From: Saprospiraceae bacterium
GTDB taxonomy: Bacteria > Bacteroidota > Bacteroidia > Chitinophagales > Saprospiraceae
Direction of reading: 5' to 3'
Length of the DNA: 64,000 bases
Assembly (NCBI GenBank): GCA_019187225.1
Contig: JABAQQ010000014.1
Span: 186,001-250,000 of the forward strand
How positions within the stretch are numbered: the first letter of the stretch is position 1; the number at the start of each line of letters is the position of its first letter. Shown in pieces: positions 35,518 to 44,107 of this stretch. The translations under genes were made by a program, and so were the position numbers. The notes under the pieces are model-generated. The model was not told where the DNA came from and ran no database searches. It worked only from the letters and a program-made list of their open reading frames with translations.

Positions 35518-38500
35518 ATGATGAAAAAGACTGAAGCCGGATCAATGCATTCTGCATCACACAAAGTTATCCGAAAACCCCGGAAATACGAAGTTGTCAT
35601 ACTCCGGTTTCTAATATTGGGAGGTTTTTTTTCAATGTTTCAATTTCTGTGGTGGTATTTCGATAGCGATTTTATAGGACATCGGGTGTTGTATTGGCTG
35701 CTGCTTGTCTCTCTGGGTTACAAGATGCTCCATCTCGGCTACGAATGGTATTATCTTGGGGCAATTGGAAAAACACCTCAATGGCAACCGCCTGAAAACA
35801 CATGGAAGGCAGATATGCTGACCACTTTTGTGCCGGGCGAGCCTTATGCAGTGGTAGAGAAAACCCTGCGGGCGATGGTGAAGGTACGCTATCCGCATAC
35901 CACATACTTGTGCGACGAAGGAGACGATCCTTACCTGAAGAAATTATGCACCGAGATCGGAGCGGTTCACGTCTACCGGGGGAAGGACAAAACCGGCGCG
36001 AAAGCGGGCAACATCAATTACACCTTGCGCAACTTCGCCACTGGGGATATTTGCGTCATTCTCGACCCCGACCACGAGCCGGTACCCGAGTTCCTCGACC
36101 GGACGCTGCCTTATTTTGATGACCCGCGCGTTGGTTACGTTCAGTGTATCCAGGGTTACTCGAACGCTGGAGAAAGCCTGGTGGCCAAGGGTGCAGCGGA
36201 ACAAACTTATCTGTTCTATGGCCCGATGATGATGGGAATGCACCGGCAGGGGACGGTGCAGGCGATTGGCGCTAATTGCACCTTTCGCCGGGCCGCACTG
36301 AATAGCATCGGCGGGCACGCGATCGGTCTTTGCGAGGATATGCATACTTCCATGCAATTGCACGCCCAAAAATGGACTTCGGTTTATGTGCCCGAATTGT
36401 TGACTCGCGGCCTCACCCCCTCCTCATTATCTGCATTTTACAAACAACAACTTAAATGGAGCAGGGGTAGTTTTGAATTGTTGTTCGAAGTATATCCGAA
36501 GTTGTTCGGCTGCTTCAATTGGCGACAGCGCCTTCATTATTTGCTCACGCCACTGTATTTTTTAAGCGGGCTGATCGTGCTCATTGATTTGGTCGTACCG
36601 GTTGCTTCGCTGGTTTCTTCTCAAGTGCCTTTATTTATCAGTTTTACAGCGTTTCTGCTGCATGGCATACCACTGTTTTTAAGCGCAACAGTAATACGGC
36701 ATTACGCGCAACATTTCTTATTGGATCAACATGAAAAAGGTTTCCATGTTATGGGAAGCATTTTGCGCATGGGTACATGGTGGATCTATCTGTTGGGTAT
36801 GGTCTATGCTGTTTTCCGGATCAAAGTCCCCTATATTCCAACGCCGAAAGAGAGCGATCTGACGAATGAATGGAAAATCTGCATACCTAACCTGATTGTC
36901 ATTGCACTGAATATCACAGCAGTCGTTTACGGATTATACCGGGATTGGACGCCTTTCTCCTGGTTGATGGCAGGATTTGCCGGTATCAATGCGGTCTTGC
37001 TTGGATTGGCGGTATTGATGGGGCAACAATACTGGATCGCCCAATTGTTCCGAAGCAGATTTTCCATATTGCGTGCCTTTTGGTTCAACTTCCGGCATCG
37101 CCTTCTTTACCGTTTTATCCAACACGATGGAGTCGTCATTCTCTGCACTTTTTTTGCATTTGGAATATCCGCTATGCATATGGTCAGGAGTGGATTGCCC
37201 GTTACACTGGCTTCCGTGGATGAAATACCCGACACAAAAAGAATGCCCTGGGTACTGACTGCAAATGACTTTTCGGGGCATTCCGCAACAAGCTCCATTG
37301 ATAACTGGCAGCATAAAAAACTGGCGGCATTCCGGTTGGAAGCGGAAACCCCGGATAGCGCTTTGCAGAAAGTGGCCAAAATCCTGTCAATATGCCATCG
37401 CACTGACCAATTGCCACTTATCCTATGGAATATTCGGTCGCCGGCAACCAAAGGATTGCTTTCAAAAGGAACCGGCAAATCCCTGAGCCGCCCATTGGCA
37501 GAATTACTAAGGGACTATCAATTGCCCGTTATCATCAGTCAGTGCCATGTTGAATATGATACCGTCCAACCGGGTAATCCGGCCAGCCTTGAATCACCGC
37601 AGATGATGAAAGAAATGCTCGATTCGATCGGAGCAAGCAATGTAAGCTGGGCGGGAGTATTGCCGGCAGATTCCCTTCAAAATGGCTATCACAAACGATT
37701 TACGTCATTCGACTTAATCCTGGTGCAACTAAAAAACACTGATAATCAATATATTGATTCCCTATCAGCCCGTATTCACGCAAATCGCCCTGTTTTGTTC
37801 TTTACGGAAAATTTGCGTGAAAAGCAATTTTTCGACCGGCTCGTCGCTCAACTGCGAAGGGCAGAGAAACCTGTGTTAGGCTGGTTCGACAAATCACAGT
37901 TGCTCGAAATCCCGGCAGACTCTAAAATTGATGACGCCGCCGGCACCGGCTGGAAGTTTGCAAAACAGGAGAAAAACATTCCACAGAAAAAATACAGCCG
38001 CGGAATCAGGTTTGACTCCGTTACCTGCCAGTACCAATGGATGGTGAACGGTAGCCCCTTCTATGTGAAAGGCGTCGTTTATAATCCTGAACATGACTGG
38101 CGCGATGGCAGATGGCCTCCCACCCGTCGCCAGCTGGAAACAGATTTCAGCCGCATCAAATCAATGGGGGGCAATACCATCATCCGGGAGGGGCATTCCG
38201 TTTATGACCGCAATATCCTGAATTTAGCCGCAGAATACGACCTGAAAGTGCTGTTCGGCTTTTGGTGTGATCCATCCATTGACTATGCTGCCGAAACTGA
38301 AAAAGCCGGACATTTGAAAAAAGAAATACTGGCATTGGTAAATGACCATCGCAACCACCCTGCTCTGCTGGCCTGGGTGGTAAGCAATGGAACCTGGAAC
38401 GGATTGGGCAATCATTTTCACCAACCCTATCTCACCCAAACACGCCTCGCTTATGTCGAATGGCTCGAACATCTGGTTTCTGAAATCAAAAACGTTGATG

Positions 38501-39351
38501 ATCAACGCCTTGTCATAAAATCCATTTATGGCGACCGGGAATTTTCCGGCGCCCTCGACGACCTCCGCCTGGTGGCGCCATCCATTGACATCATCGCTTT
38601 CAATGCCAGCACCCTGGAACAATTGGAAACTTTCGACCAAACCATGCGAAGATGGAAAGGCGGCCAACCTTATTTGATCAGCGGATTCGGCGGAAAAGCC
38701 CTCTGGGACACACTCGTGAGTGGTGTGGGACGGAATGAAATTTTACCAGACAAAAGCAGTTTTGAGAAGGCCCGTTCGTATGCGCAACTCTGGACTCACG
38801 GCATCGAGAAGAAACGCGGTGCCAACCTTGGCGGCGCAGCGTATTGCTGGCGCGACCGAATGGAAGGGACAGCTACTATGTCGGGTATAACCGATTACAA
38901 GGGGCGGCTTAAACCCGCTTATTTTACATTGAAACAATTGTGGACCGGTGAATCCCAGGCATTTCCACTGGCCGATCTGTGGCTGAAATGCGATGTTTTT
39001 TTTGAAAACAACAAAAATTATTTCATCTTCTCCGCTTTGACCCCTAACAATACGATGCCCGATCTCGATTATGAATGGTATATCTGCCGTGAAGAGTATC
39101 TCGAACATCTGGAGGAAGTGACCATCAACTACCAGCAATTGGGCCATCGCCGATTTTACTTCTTAAGTAATTATTACGAGCACATCCGGGGAAAATTCTC
39201 CCCGCAGGCCAATGGCACCAAAATCAAATTTCTGACCAAACGAGCCGACGCTTTGCAACGCGTCTATCTGCACATCTCCGACAAACAGGGACACGTTGTC
39301 ACAGCGTCATTCCCCATTCACCCGGAACGGTTGATACAGCGAACAAAATGA
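35518..39351 (+). CDS. membrane GT2 glycosyltransferase fused to a degenerate GH-like TIM-barrel domain
   Basis: A 1277-residue fusion. Two membrane segments lie near residues 27-72. A cellulose-synthase-like GT2 domain follows with Asp133 (CDEGDD), DPDHEP at 183-188, the Glu273-Asp274 pair (CEDMHTS) and QQLKWSRG at 310-317. About six further membrane segments span 340-590. Residues about 600-835 are alpha/beta without a known motif. Residues about 842-1130 resemble a clan-A glycosidase (FYVKGVVYNPEHDWRDG, HPALLAWVVSNGTWN), but the acid/base Glu is Gly958 and the nucleophile position in YLISGFGG is Gly1056. It probably makes and extrudes a beta-glycan while the barrel binds it. It is 7 bp upstream of the intact glycosidase gene. 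Confidence 0.82.
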   Translation: MMKKTEAGSMHSASHKVIRKPRKYEVVILRFLILGGFFSMFQFLWWYFDSDFIGHRVLYWLLLVSLGYKMLHLGYEWYYLGAIGKTPQWQPPENTWKADMLTTFVPGEPYAVVEKTLRAMVKVRYPHTTYLCDEGDDPYLKKLCTEIGAVHVYRGKDKTGAKAGNINYTLRNFATGDICVILDPDHEPVPEFLDRTLPYFDDPRVGYVQCIQGYSNAGESLVAKGAAEQTYLFYGPMMMGMHRQGTVQAIGANCTFRRAALNSIGGHAIGLCEDMHTSMQLHAQKWTSVYVPELLTRGLTPSSLSAFYKQQLKWSRGSFELLFEVYPKLFGCFNWRQRLHYLLTPLYFLSGLIVLIDLVVPVASLVSSQVPLFISFTAFLLHGIPLFLSATVIRHYAQHFLLDQHEKGFHVMGSILRMGTWWIYLLGMVYAVFRIKVPYIPTPKESDLTNEWKICIPNLIVIALNITAVVYGLYRDWTPFSWLMAGFAGINAVLLGLAVLMGQQYWIAQLFRSRFSILRAFWFNFRHRLLYRFIQHDGVVILCTFFAFGISAMHMVRSGLPVTLASVDEIPDTKRMPWVLTANDFSGHSATSSIDNWQHKKLAAFRLEAETPDSALQKVAKILSICHRTDQLPLILWNIRSPATKGLLSKGTGKSLSRPLAELLRDYQLPVIISQCHVEYDTVQPGNPASLESPQMMKEMLDSIGASNVSWAGVLPADSLQNGYHKRFTSFDLILVQLKNTDNQYIDSLSARIHANRPVLFFTENLREKQFFDRLVAQLRRAEKPVLGWFDKSQLLEIPADSKIDDAAGTGWKFAKQEKNIPQKKYSRGIRFDSVTCQYQWMVNGSPFYVKGVVYNPEHDWRDGRWPPTRRQLETDFSRIKSMGGNTIIREGHSVYDRNILNLAAEYDLKVLFGFWCDPSIDYAAETEKAGHLKKEILALVNDHRNHPALLAWVVSNGTWNGLGNHFHQPYLTQTRLAYVEWLEHLVSEIKNVDDQRLVIKSIYGDREFSGALDDLRLVAPSIDIIAFNASTLEQLETFDQTMRRWKGGQPYLISGFGGKALWDTLVSGVGRNEILPDKSSFEKARSYAQLWTHGIEKKRGANLGGAAYCWRDRMEGTATMSGITDYKGRLKPAYFTLKQLWTGESQAFPLADLWLKCDVFFENNKNYFIFSALTPNNTMPDLDYEWYICREEYLEHLEEVTINYQQLGHRRFYFLSNYYEHIRGKFSPQANGTKIKFLTKRADALQRVYLHISDKQGHVVTASFPIHPERLIQRTK

Positions 39352-39358
39352 GCGAATT

Positions 39359-40693
39359 ATGAATCGCATCCCTACTATCTCCCCGCATGCTCTTTTAGCG
39401 GCATTATGTTGCCTTGCCTGCTGTGAAAACCCGGCACGGGAAACCAACGCTTTCATGACAATTACTGCCGGCAACGAACCAAAAGTTCGCATCCATAAAA
39501 CGGCCGGCGGCTTTCAGCTGTACCGAAATGGTTCGCCCTATTTCATTAAAGGCGCTGCTGGTACCGAACACCTCGAATTGCTGAAAGCAGCAGGCGGCAA
39601 TTCTTTCCGCACTTACACCACCGATGGGCTTGACTCCCTGCTCGATCGGGCGGAAGCGCTTGGTCTCACCGTAATGGCCGGAATCTGGATCGGCAGGGCA
39701 TATGAAGGATTCGACTACAGCGATGCAGTAGCTGTTGCGCGGCAAAAAGAAGAAGTACGAAATATCGTCCGCCGTTACAAATCTCATCCTGCCTTGCTTT
39801 GCTGGGCAATAGGCAATGAGCCCAATAATGGAATGGAAAGATCAGACGATCTCTGGCCCGCCCTGCACGATCTGATTGACATGGTGCATGAAGAAGATCC
39901 TGACCATCCGGTTACCGTTCCTATTTATCCTTTTGCAGCAACGGAACTCGCGGATAAATGCCCCAATATTGACTTCATTTCGGTCAACGCATTTGCCAAT
40001 ATCATTGCCTTCGCCAACGATTACAAATTGGACAAACCCTTTCTGTTCACCGAATTGGGCATCGAAGGCCCCTGGGAAGCCAAAACAACACCCTGGTATG
40101 CCGTTGTTGAAAACCATATGGGCAGAAAGTGCGAAAAAGTGGAAGCGCATTACCAATACGTCGGTCGGGAAAAAGCCCGGTGTCTTGGGAGTTATGTTTT
40201 CTATTGGGGACAAAAGCAAGAGTATACACCGACCTGGTTCAGTTTTTATACGGAAAACGGCGACAAAACGGCACTTGTTGACCTTATGTGGCGACTCTGG
40301 AGCAATCTGCAGCCTGCCAACCGCGCTCCTTTGCTCGAAGATCTTAAGGTGCACGGATGGGACAATTCCGCCAATCTTCAACTTAGTGCCGGCAGTACCT
40401 GCCAGGCCTCCGTAAAAGCAAGCGACCCGGATGGGGATCCACTTCGGTTTCAATGGGAAATCCTGCCCGACGGGCCGTTTTTTACCTACCTGCCCGGACG
40501 CGGCAAAACGGAAATTCGTCCCAGACAATTGGAAGAACTGTTCATCGAAGAAAATGGTGGGCAGATCATATTCCGGGCACCAGCCAATTTCGGACCTTTC
40601 AGGTTGTTCGTATATGCTTTCGACGGTCAGGGCAATGCCTGCTCCGCCAATTTGCCATTTTTTGTGACCAACCACTCCCTTACTGAAGACTGA
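39359..40693 (+). CDS. clan-A (GH2/GH5-like) glycoside hydrolase, predicted lipoprotein
   Basis: A 444-residue protein. The N-terminus (ALLAALCCLACCENPA) is a lipoprotein-type signal. The catalytic barrel has FYFIKGAAGTEHLELLKAAGGNSFRTY-like strands, the acid/base motif CWAIGNEPNN with Asn153-Glu154 and the nucleophile motif FLFTELGIEGPWE with Glu232; the 78-residue spacing fits clan GH-A. Residues about 345-440 are a C-terminal beta-sandwich domain (ASDPDGDPLRFQWEI). It lies 7 bp after the GT2 fusion, whose barrel it resembles, and 32 bp before galK, so one operon is likely. Substrate is unknown. Confidence 0.82.
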   Translation: MNRIPTISPHALLAALCCLACCENPARETNAFMTITAGNEPKVRIHKTAGGFQLYRNGSPYFIKGAAGTEHLELLKAAGGNSFRTYTTDGLDSLLDRAEALGLTVMAGIWIGRAYEGFDYSDAVAVARQKEEVRNIVRRYKSHPALLCWAIGNEPNNGMERSDDLWPALHDLIDMVHEEDPDHPVTVPIYPFAATELADKCPNIDFISVNAFANIIAFANDYKLDKPFLFTELGIEGPWEAKTTPWYAVVENHMGRKCEKVEAHYQYVGREKARCLGSYVFYWGQKQEYTPTWFSFYTENGDKTALVDLMWRLWSNLQPANRAPLLEDLKVHGWDNSANLQLSAGSTCQASVKASDPDGDPLRFQWEILPDGPFFTYLPGRGKTEIRPRQLEELFIEENGGQIIFRAPANFGPFRLFVYAFDGQGNACSANLPFFVTNHSLTED

Positions 40694-40725
40694 TTGATTT
40701 TTCTTTGCCCGCGTATCATCCCGTC

Positions 40726-41904
40726 ATGACAAACAACCAATATCCGGAATCAGTCATCCAGGCATTCCGCCGGCACACAGGCTCCGATCCGGCCATTCTC
40801 GTTCGCGCCCCCGGTCGCATCAACCTCATCGGCGAGCATACTGACTACAATGAAGGATTCGTACTGCCCGCCGCCATTGACAAAGCCGTTTGGTTCGCCG
40901 TATCGGCGCGCAACGACGATCTGCTTCATTTTCAATCAATTAATTTTCAGGATGTGTATTCCGGGGAAATCAAACATTTCAACATAACTGAAAAGCGCTG
41001 GCCAAATTATCTGCTTGGCACCATTTCCGAACTCCGGAAAGATGGCTTCCTGCCCCATGGCATCAATGTCGTTTTTGGCGGCGATATTCCGACCGGGGCG
41101 GGATTGTCCAGTTCAGCGGCTGTTGAAAGCGGGATGCTTTTTGCGCTGAACGATTTGTTCGGTTTTGGAATTTCACGCCCTGATCTCGCCCGCCTCGCCC
41201 AACGTGCCGAAAACAACTTCGTCGGCATGAATTGCGGCATCATGGATATGTTTGCCTCCCTGATGGGACGCGCCGATCATGCGCTCAAACTTGACTGCCG
41301 CAGCCTTGAATTTGAATATTTCCCGGTCAATTTGCCGGACCACACCTTCGTACTCTGCGATTCGGGCGTTAAACACCAATTGGTAGATTCGGAATACAAC
41401 ACACGCCGCCGGGAGTGTGAAGCGGGCGTTGCGGTGTTAAAAACCGTTTTTCCGGACATACAAAGCCTCCGGGATGTGGAGTTGGAAATGATACTTTCGG
41501 AAAAAAAACGGCTCACCGAGGTAGTATATAAGCGCTGCCTGTTCGTCGTGGAAGAGAATAAAAGGGTGCTATCTGCCTGCAACGCCCTGAAAAACAATGA
41601 CCTGAAGCGATTCGGAGAACTCTTGTACCAATCGCACCAGGGATTGCAGCACGGTTACCAAGTCACTTGTCCCGAAACAGATTTTTTGGTAGAACACGCG
41701 CTTTCCGATCCGGACGTACCCGGCGCGCGACAAATGGGCGGCGGATTCGGCGGCTGCACCCTCAATTTGGTGCGGCGGGAAGCCGTTGCCGGTTTTCAGG
41801 AAAAAATGAGGGTACTTTATAAAGAAAAACTAAAGCGGTCGCTTGTATGTTATTCCGTCGAAATTACCGACGGTATCGAAAAAGTTGATTTTGATGCAAT
41901 ATGA
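40726..41904 (+). CDS. galK: galactokinase
   Basis: A 392-residue GHMP kinase phosphorylating galactose to galactose-1-phosphate. Signature GRINLIGEHTDYNEGFVLP, ATP-binding DIPTGAGLSSSAAVESG and C-terminal ARQMGGGFGGCTLN are intact. The ATG at 40726 is preferred over a TTG seven codons upstream. Its TGA overlaps the galT ATG by 4 bp, indicating translational coupling in a galK-galT-galE operon. Confidence 0.95.
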   Translation: MTNNQYPESVIQAFRRHTGSDPAILVRAPGRINLIGEHTDYNEGFVLPAAIDKAVWFAVSARNDDLLHFQSINFQDVYSGEIKHFNITEKRWPNYLLGTISELRKDGFLPHGINVVFGGDIPTGAGLSSSAAVESGMLFALNDLFGFGISRPDLARLAQRAENNFVGMNCGIMDMFASLMGRADHALKLDCRSLEFEYFPVNLPDHTFVLCDSGVKHQLVDSEYNTRRRECEAGVAVLKTVFPDIQSLRDVELEMILSEKKRLTEVVYKRCLFVVEENKRVLSACNALKNNDLKRFGELLYQSHQGLQHGYQVTCPETDFLVEHALSDPDVPGARQMGGGFGGCTLNLVRREAVAGFQEKMRVLYKEKLKRSLVCYSVEITDGIEKVDFDAI

Positions 41905-42995
41905 CGCATGAACAACAACCCATGGCAATACCGGGGGACATACCACCTTCGCCGCACCGCCGGTTCAATCCACTTACCGGACAATGGATACTCGTCTCGC
42001 CACAACGTGCCAACCGGCCCTGGCAGGGGCAGGTAGAAAATTTGCCGCCGGAACAACGCCCCGCTTTCGATCCTTCCTGCTATCTATGCCCGGGAAATAC
42101 CCGCGCCAATGGAGAAAAAACACCTGAATATCAGGATGTTTTTGCCTTTACGAATGACTTTTCGGCCTTGTTGCCAGACCCTCCCCAGCCTCCTCCTGGG
42201 GGTGCCGGTGGAGGCCTCTTCCGCGCTGCTCCCGAACGCGGCATCTGCCGTGTCATTTGTTTCTCTCCGCGCCATGATCTGACCATTCCGGAAATGGATC
42301 TTGCCGACATCCGCCGTGTCGTGGATTTGTGGCGGAATGAATACGCGGAATTGGGTAAAAATTCGTTCATTCGTTACGTGCAGATATTTGAAAATAAAGG
42401 AGAGATCATGGGTTGTTCCAACCCGCACCCACACGGGCAGATATGGGCGCAGGAGCATGTCCCGGATGAACCTTTGAAAAAACAACAGCACCAAGCCCGC
42501 TATTTCAAAAAGCACAACCGGACGCTGCTGAGTGATTATTTGAGGGATGAAACCGCCTTATCTACCCGAATTATTTTTGAAAATCAACATTTTGTCATAC
42601 TTGTCCCCTTCTGGGCCGTGTGGCCGTTCGAAGCGATGATCGTACCTGTGCGGCCTTTGCCGCGCATCACCGACCTGACTGATGTCGAATGCGACGCTTT
42701 TGCCGATGCGTACAAACGGCTCACTGTTTGTTATGACAACCTGTTCGGTATTTCGTTCCCTTATTCCGCAGGGATACACCAGGCCCCAACTGACGGGAAG
42801 GAACACCCGGAATGGCATTGGCATATGGTCTTTTTCCCACCTTTGCTGCGTTCGGCGACGGTGAAAAAATTTATGGTAGGCTACGAAATGCTTGCAGGGC
42901 CGCAACGCGACATTACGCCGGAACGGGCAGCGGAAATATTACGCGGATTGCCGGCAGAGCATTACAGGATAAATATCACCAAAAGAAAGTTTTAA
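41901..42995 (+). CDS. galT: galactose-1-phosphate uridylyltransferase
   Basis: A 364-residue HIT-superfamily enzyme exchanging UMP between UDP-glucose and galactose-1-phosphate. It has RFNPLTGQWILVSPQRANRPWQG, the zinc-site CYLCPG, catalytic SNPHPHGQIWA, and HWHMVFFPP. A proline/glycine segment (PDPPQPPPGGAGGG) at about residues 93-106, encoded by a GC-rich palindromic stretch (42180-42215), is not typical of the family and looks like an in-frame insertion. Confidence 0.95.
   Translation: MTHEQQPMAIPGDIPPSPHRRFNPLTGQWILVSPQRANRPWQGQVENLPPEQRPAFDPSCYLCPGNTRANGEKTPEYQDVFAFTNDFSALLPDPPQPPPGGAGGGLFRAAPERGICRVICFSPRHDLTIPEMDLADIRRVVDLWRNEYAELGKNSFIRYVQIFENKGEIMGCSNPHPHGQIWAQEHVPDEPLKKQQHQARYFKKHNRTLLSDYLRDETALSTRIIFENQHFVILVPFWAVWPFEAMIVPVRPLPRITDLTDVECDAFADAYKRLTVCYDNLFGISFPYSAGIHQAPTDGKEHPEWHWHMVFFPPLLRSATVKKFMVGYEMLAGPQRDITPERAAEILRGLPAEHYRINITKRKF
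42180..42216. repeat. GC-rich palindromic insert within galT
   Basis: CCCCAG and CTGGGG form a perfect 6-bp stem around a 7-nt loop, nested within CCTCC/GGAGG repeats. It encodes the Pro/Gly-rich loop of GalT in frame. Confidence 0.5.
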
Positions 42996-43029
42996 AACCG
43001 GTTTTAATCAACAAAAACAGACACATTTC

Positions 43030-44049
43030 ATGAACATCCTGGTAACCGGCGGAGCCGGATTTATTGGCTCGCACACAGTTATTGCCCTTTCGGAGGCGGG
43101 ATTCACTCCCATTATTGTGGACGATTTTTCCAATTCCAATCACGTCGTATTGCGCGGTATTGAAAAAATATTGGGACAAAAGCCGCGCTATTACCCCGAC
43201 AATTGCCACGACGCCGAGGTATTGCGGCGCATTTTCAGGGAAAAAGAAATCGGAGGTGTGATCCATTTTGCGGCGTTTAAAGCCGTCGGCGAATCCATGC
43301 GCGAACCGCTTAAATACTATGCCAACAACATTGGTTCGCTTATTGTCTTGTTGGAAACGATGCTGGAATTCGACATTCCGAACATCATTTTTTCATCCTC
43401 CGCTACCGTTTACGGAGAGCCGGAAACGCTTCCCGTCACAGAGGACTCCCGCATCCCGCCGGCAGAATCGGTTTACGGCAACACCAAACAGATCGGTGAA
43501 GAGATCATCCGCGACACTGCCGCTGCCGGTAAACCGCTGAAAGGCATTTCCCTGCGCTATTTTAATCCTATCGGCGCCCACCCATCGGCTTACATCGGCG
43601 AACTGCCAATTGGGGTACCCAACAACCTTGTGCCTTTTATCACCCAGACGGCCGTCGGGCTGCGTCCCGCCTTGACCGTATTTGGCAATAATTATCCTAC
43701 TCCAGATGGCACGTGTGTACGTGATTTCATTCATGTAATGGATCTGGCAGAAGCCCACGTCGCAGCTTTGAAATACCTGATCAACCATACAGCACCTACC
43801 ATTTACGAAGTATACAACGTCGGCACCGGACACGGGAACAGTGTTATGGAGATCATCCAATTGTTTGAAGCGGTGAGTGGTCAGAGGCTCAATTACCGCA
43901 TAGGTGAGCGCCGTGCCGGCGATGTGGCTGCTGTATATGCCGATGTTTCCAAAATAGAACAACAACTTGGCTGGACGGCTCAACGAACATTGCGCGAAGC
44001 ATTGGAGGATGCCTGGCGTTGGCAGCAGACCCTGGGGATTGGAAATTAG
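43030..44049 (+). CDS. galE: UDP-glucose 4-epimerase
   Basis: A 339-residue short-chain dehydrogenase-fold epimerase interconverting UDP-glucose and UDP-galactose. NAD-binding TGGAGFIGSH, the VIHFAAFKAVGES segment, catalytic SSSATVYG and YGNTKQ (Tyr/Lys), and RYFNPIGAHPS are present. It completes the Leloir set begun by galK and galT. The last codons and the stop (TAG 44047-44049) are part of a 7-bp repeat array. Confidence 0.95.
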   Translation: MNILVTGGAGFIGSHTVIALSEAGFTPIIVDDFSNSNHVVLRGIEKILGQKPRYYPDNCHDAEVLRRIFREKEIGGVIHFAAFKAVGESMREPLKYYANNIGSLIVLLETMLEFDIPNIIFSSSATVYGEPETLPVTEDSRIPPAESVYGNTKQIGEEIIRDTAAAGKPLKGISLRYFNPIGAHPSAYIGELPIGVPNNLVPFITQTAVGLRPALTVFGNNYPTPDGTCVRDFIHVMDLAEAHVAALKYLINHTAPTIYEVYNVGTGHGNSVMEIIQLFEAVSGQRLNYRIGERRAGDVAAVYADVSKIEQQLGWTAQRTLREALEDAWRWQQTLGIGN

Positions 44050-44072
44050 AAGTTGGAAATTGGAAATTGGTC
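44038..44072. repeat. heptanucleotide tandem repeat ATTGGAA, 5 copies, overlapping the galE stop codon
   Basis: Units at 44038, 44045, 44052, 44059 and 44066 (ATTGGAA, ATTAGAA, GTTGGAA, ATTGGAA, ATTGGTC). The galE stop TAG is within the second unit. Confidence 0.85.
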
Positions 44073-44107
44073 AGAGAGGTTATTTTTGGAAAGATGATTG
44101 CCTTAAA

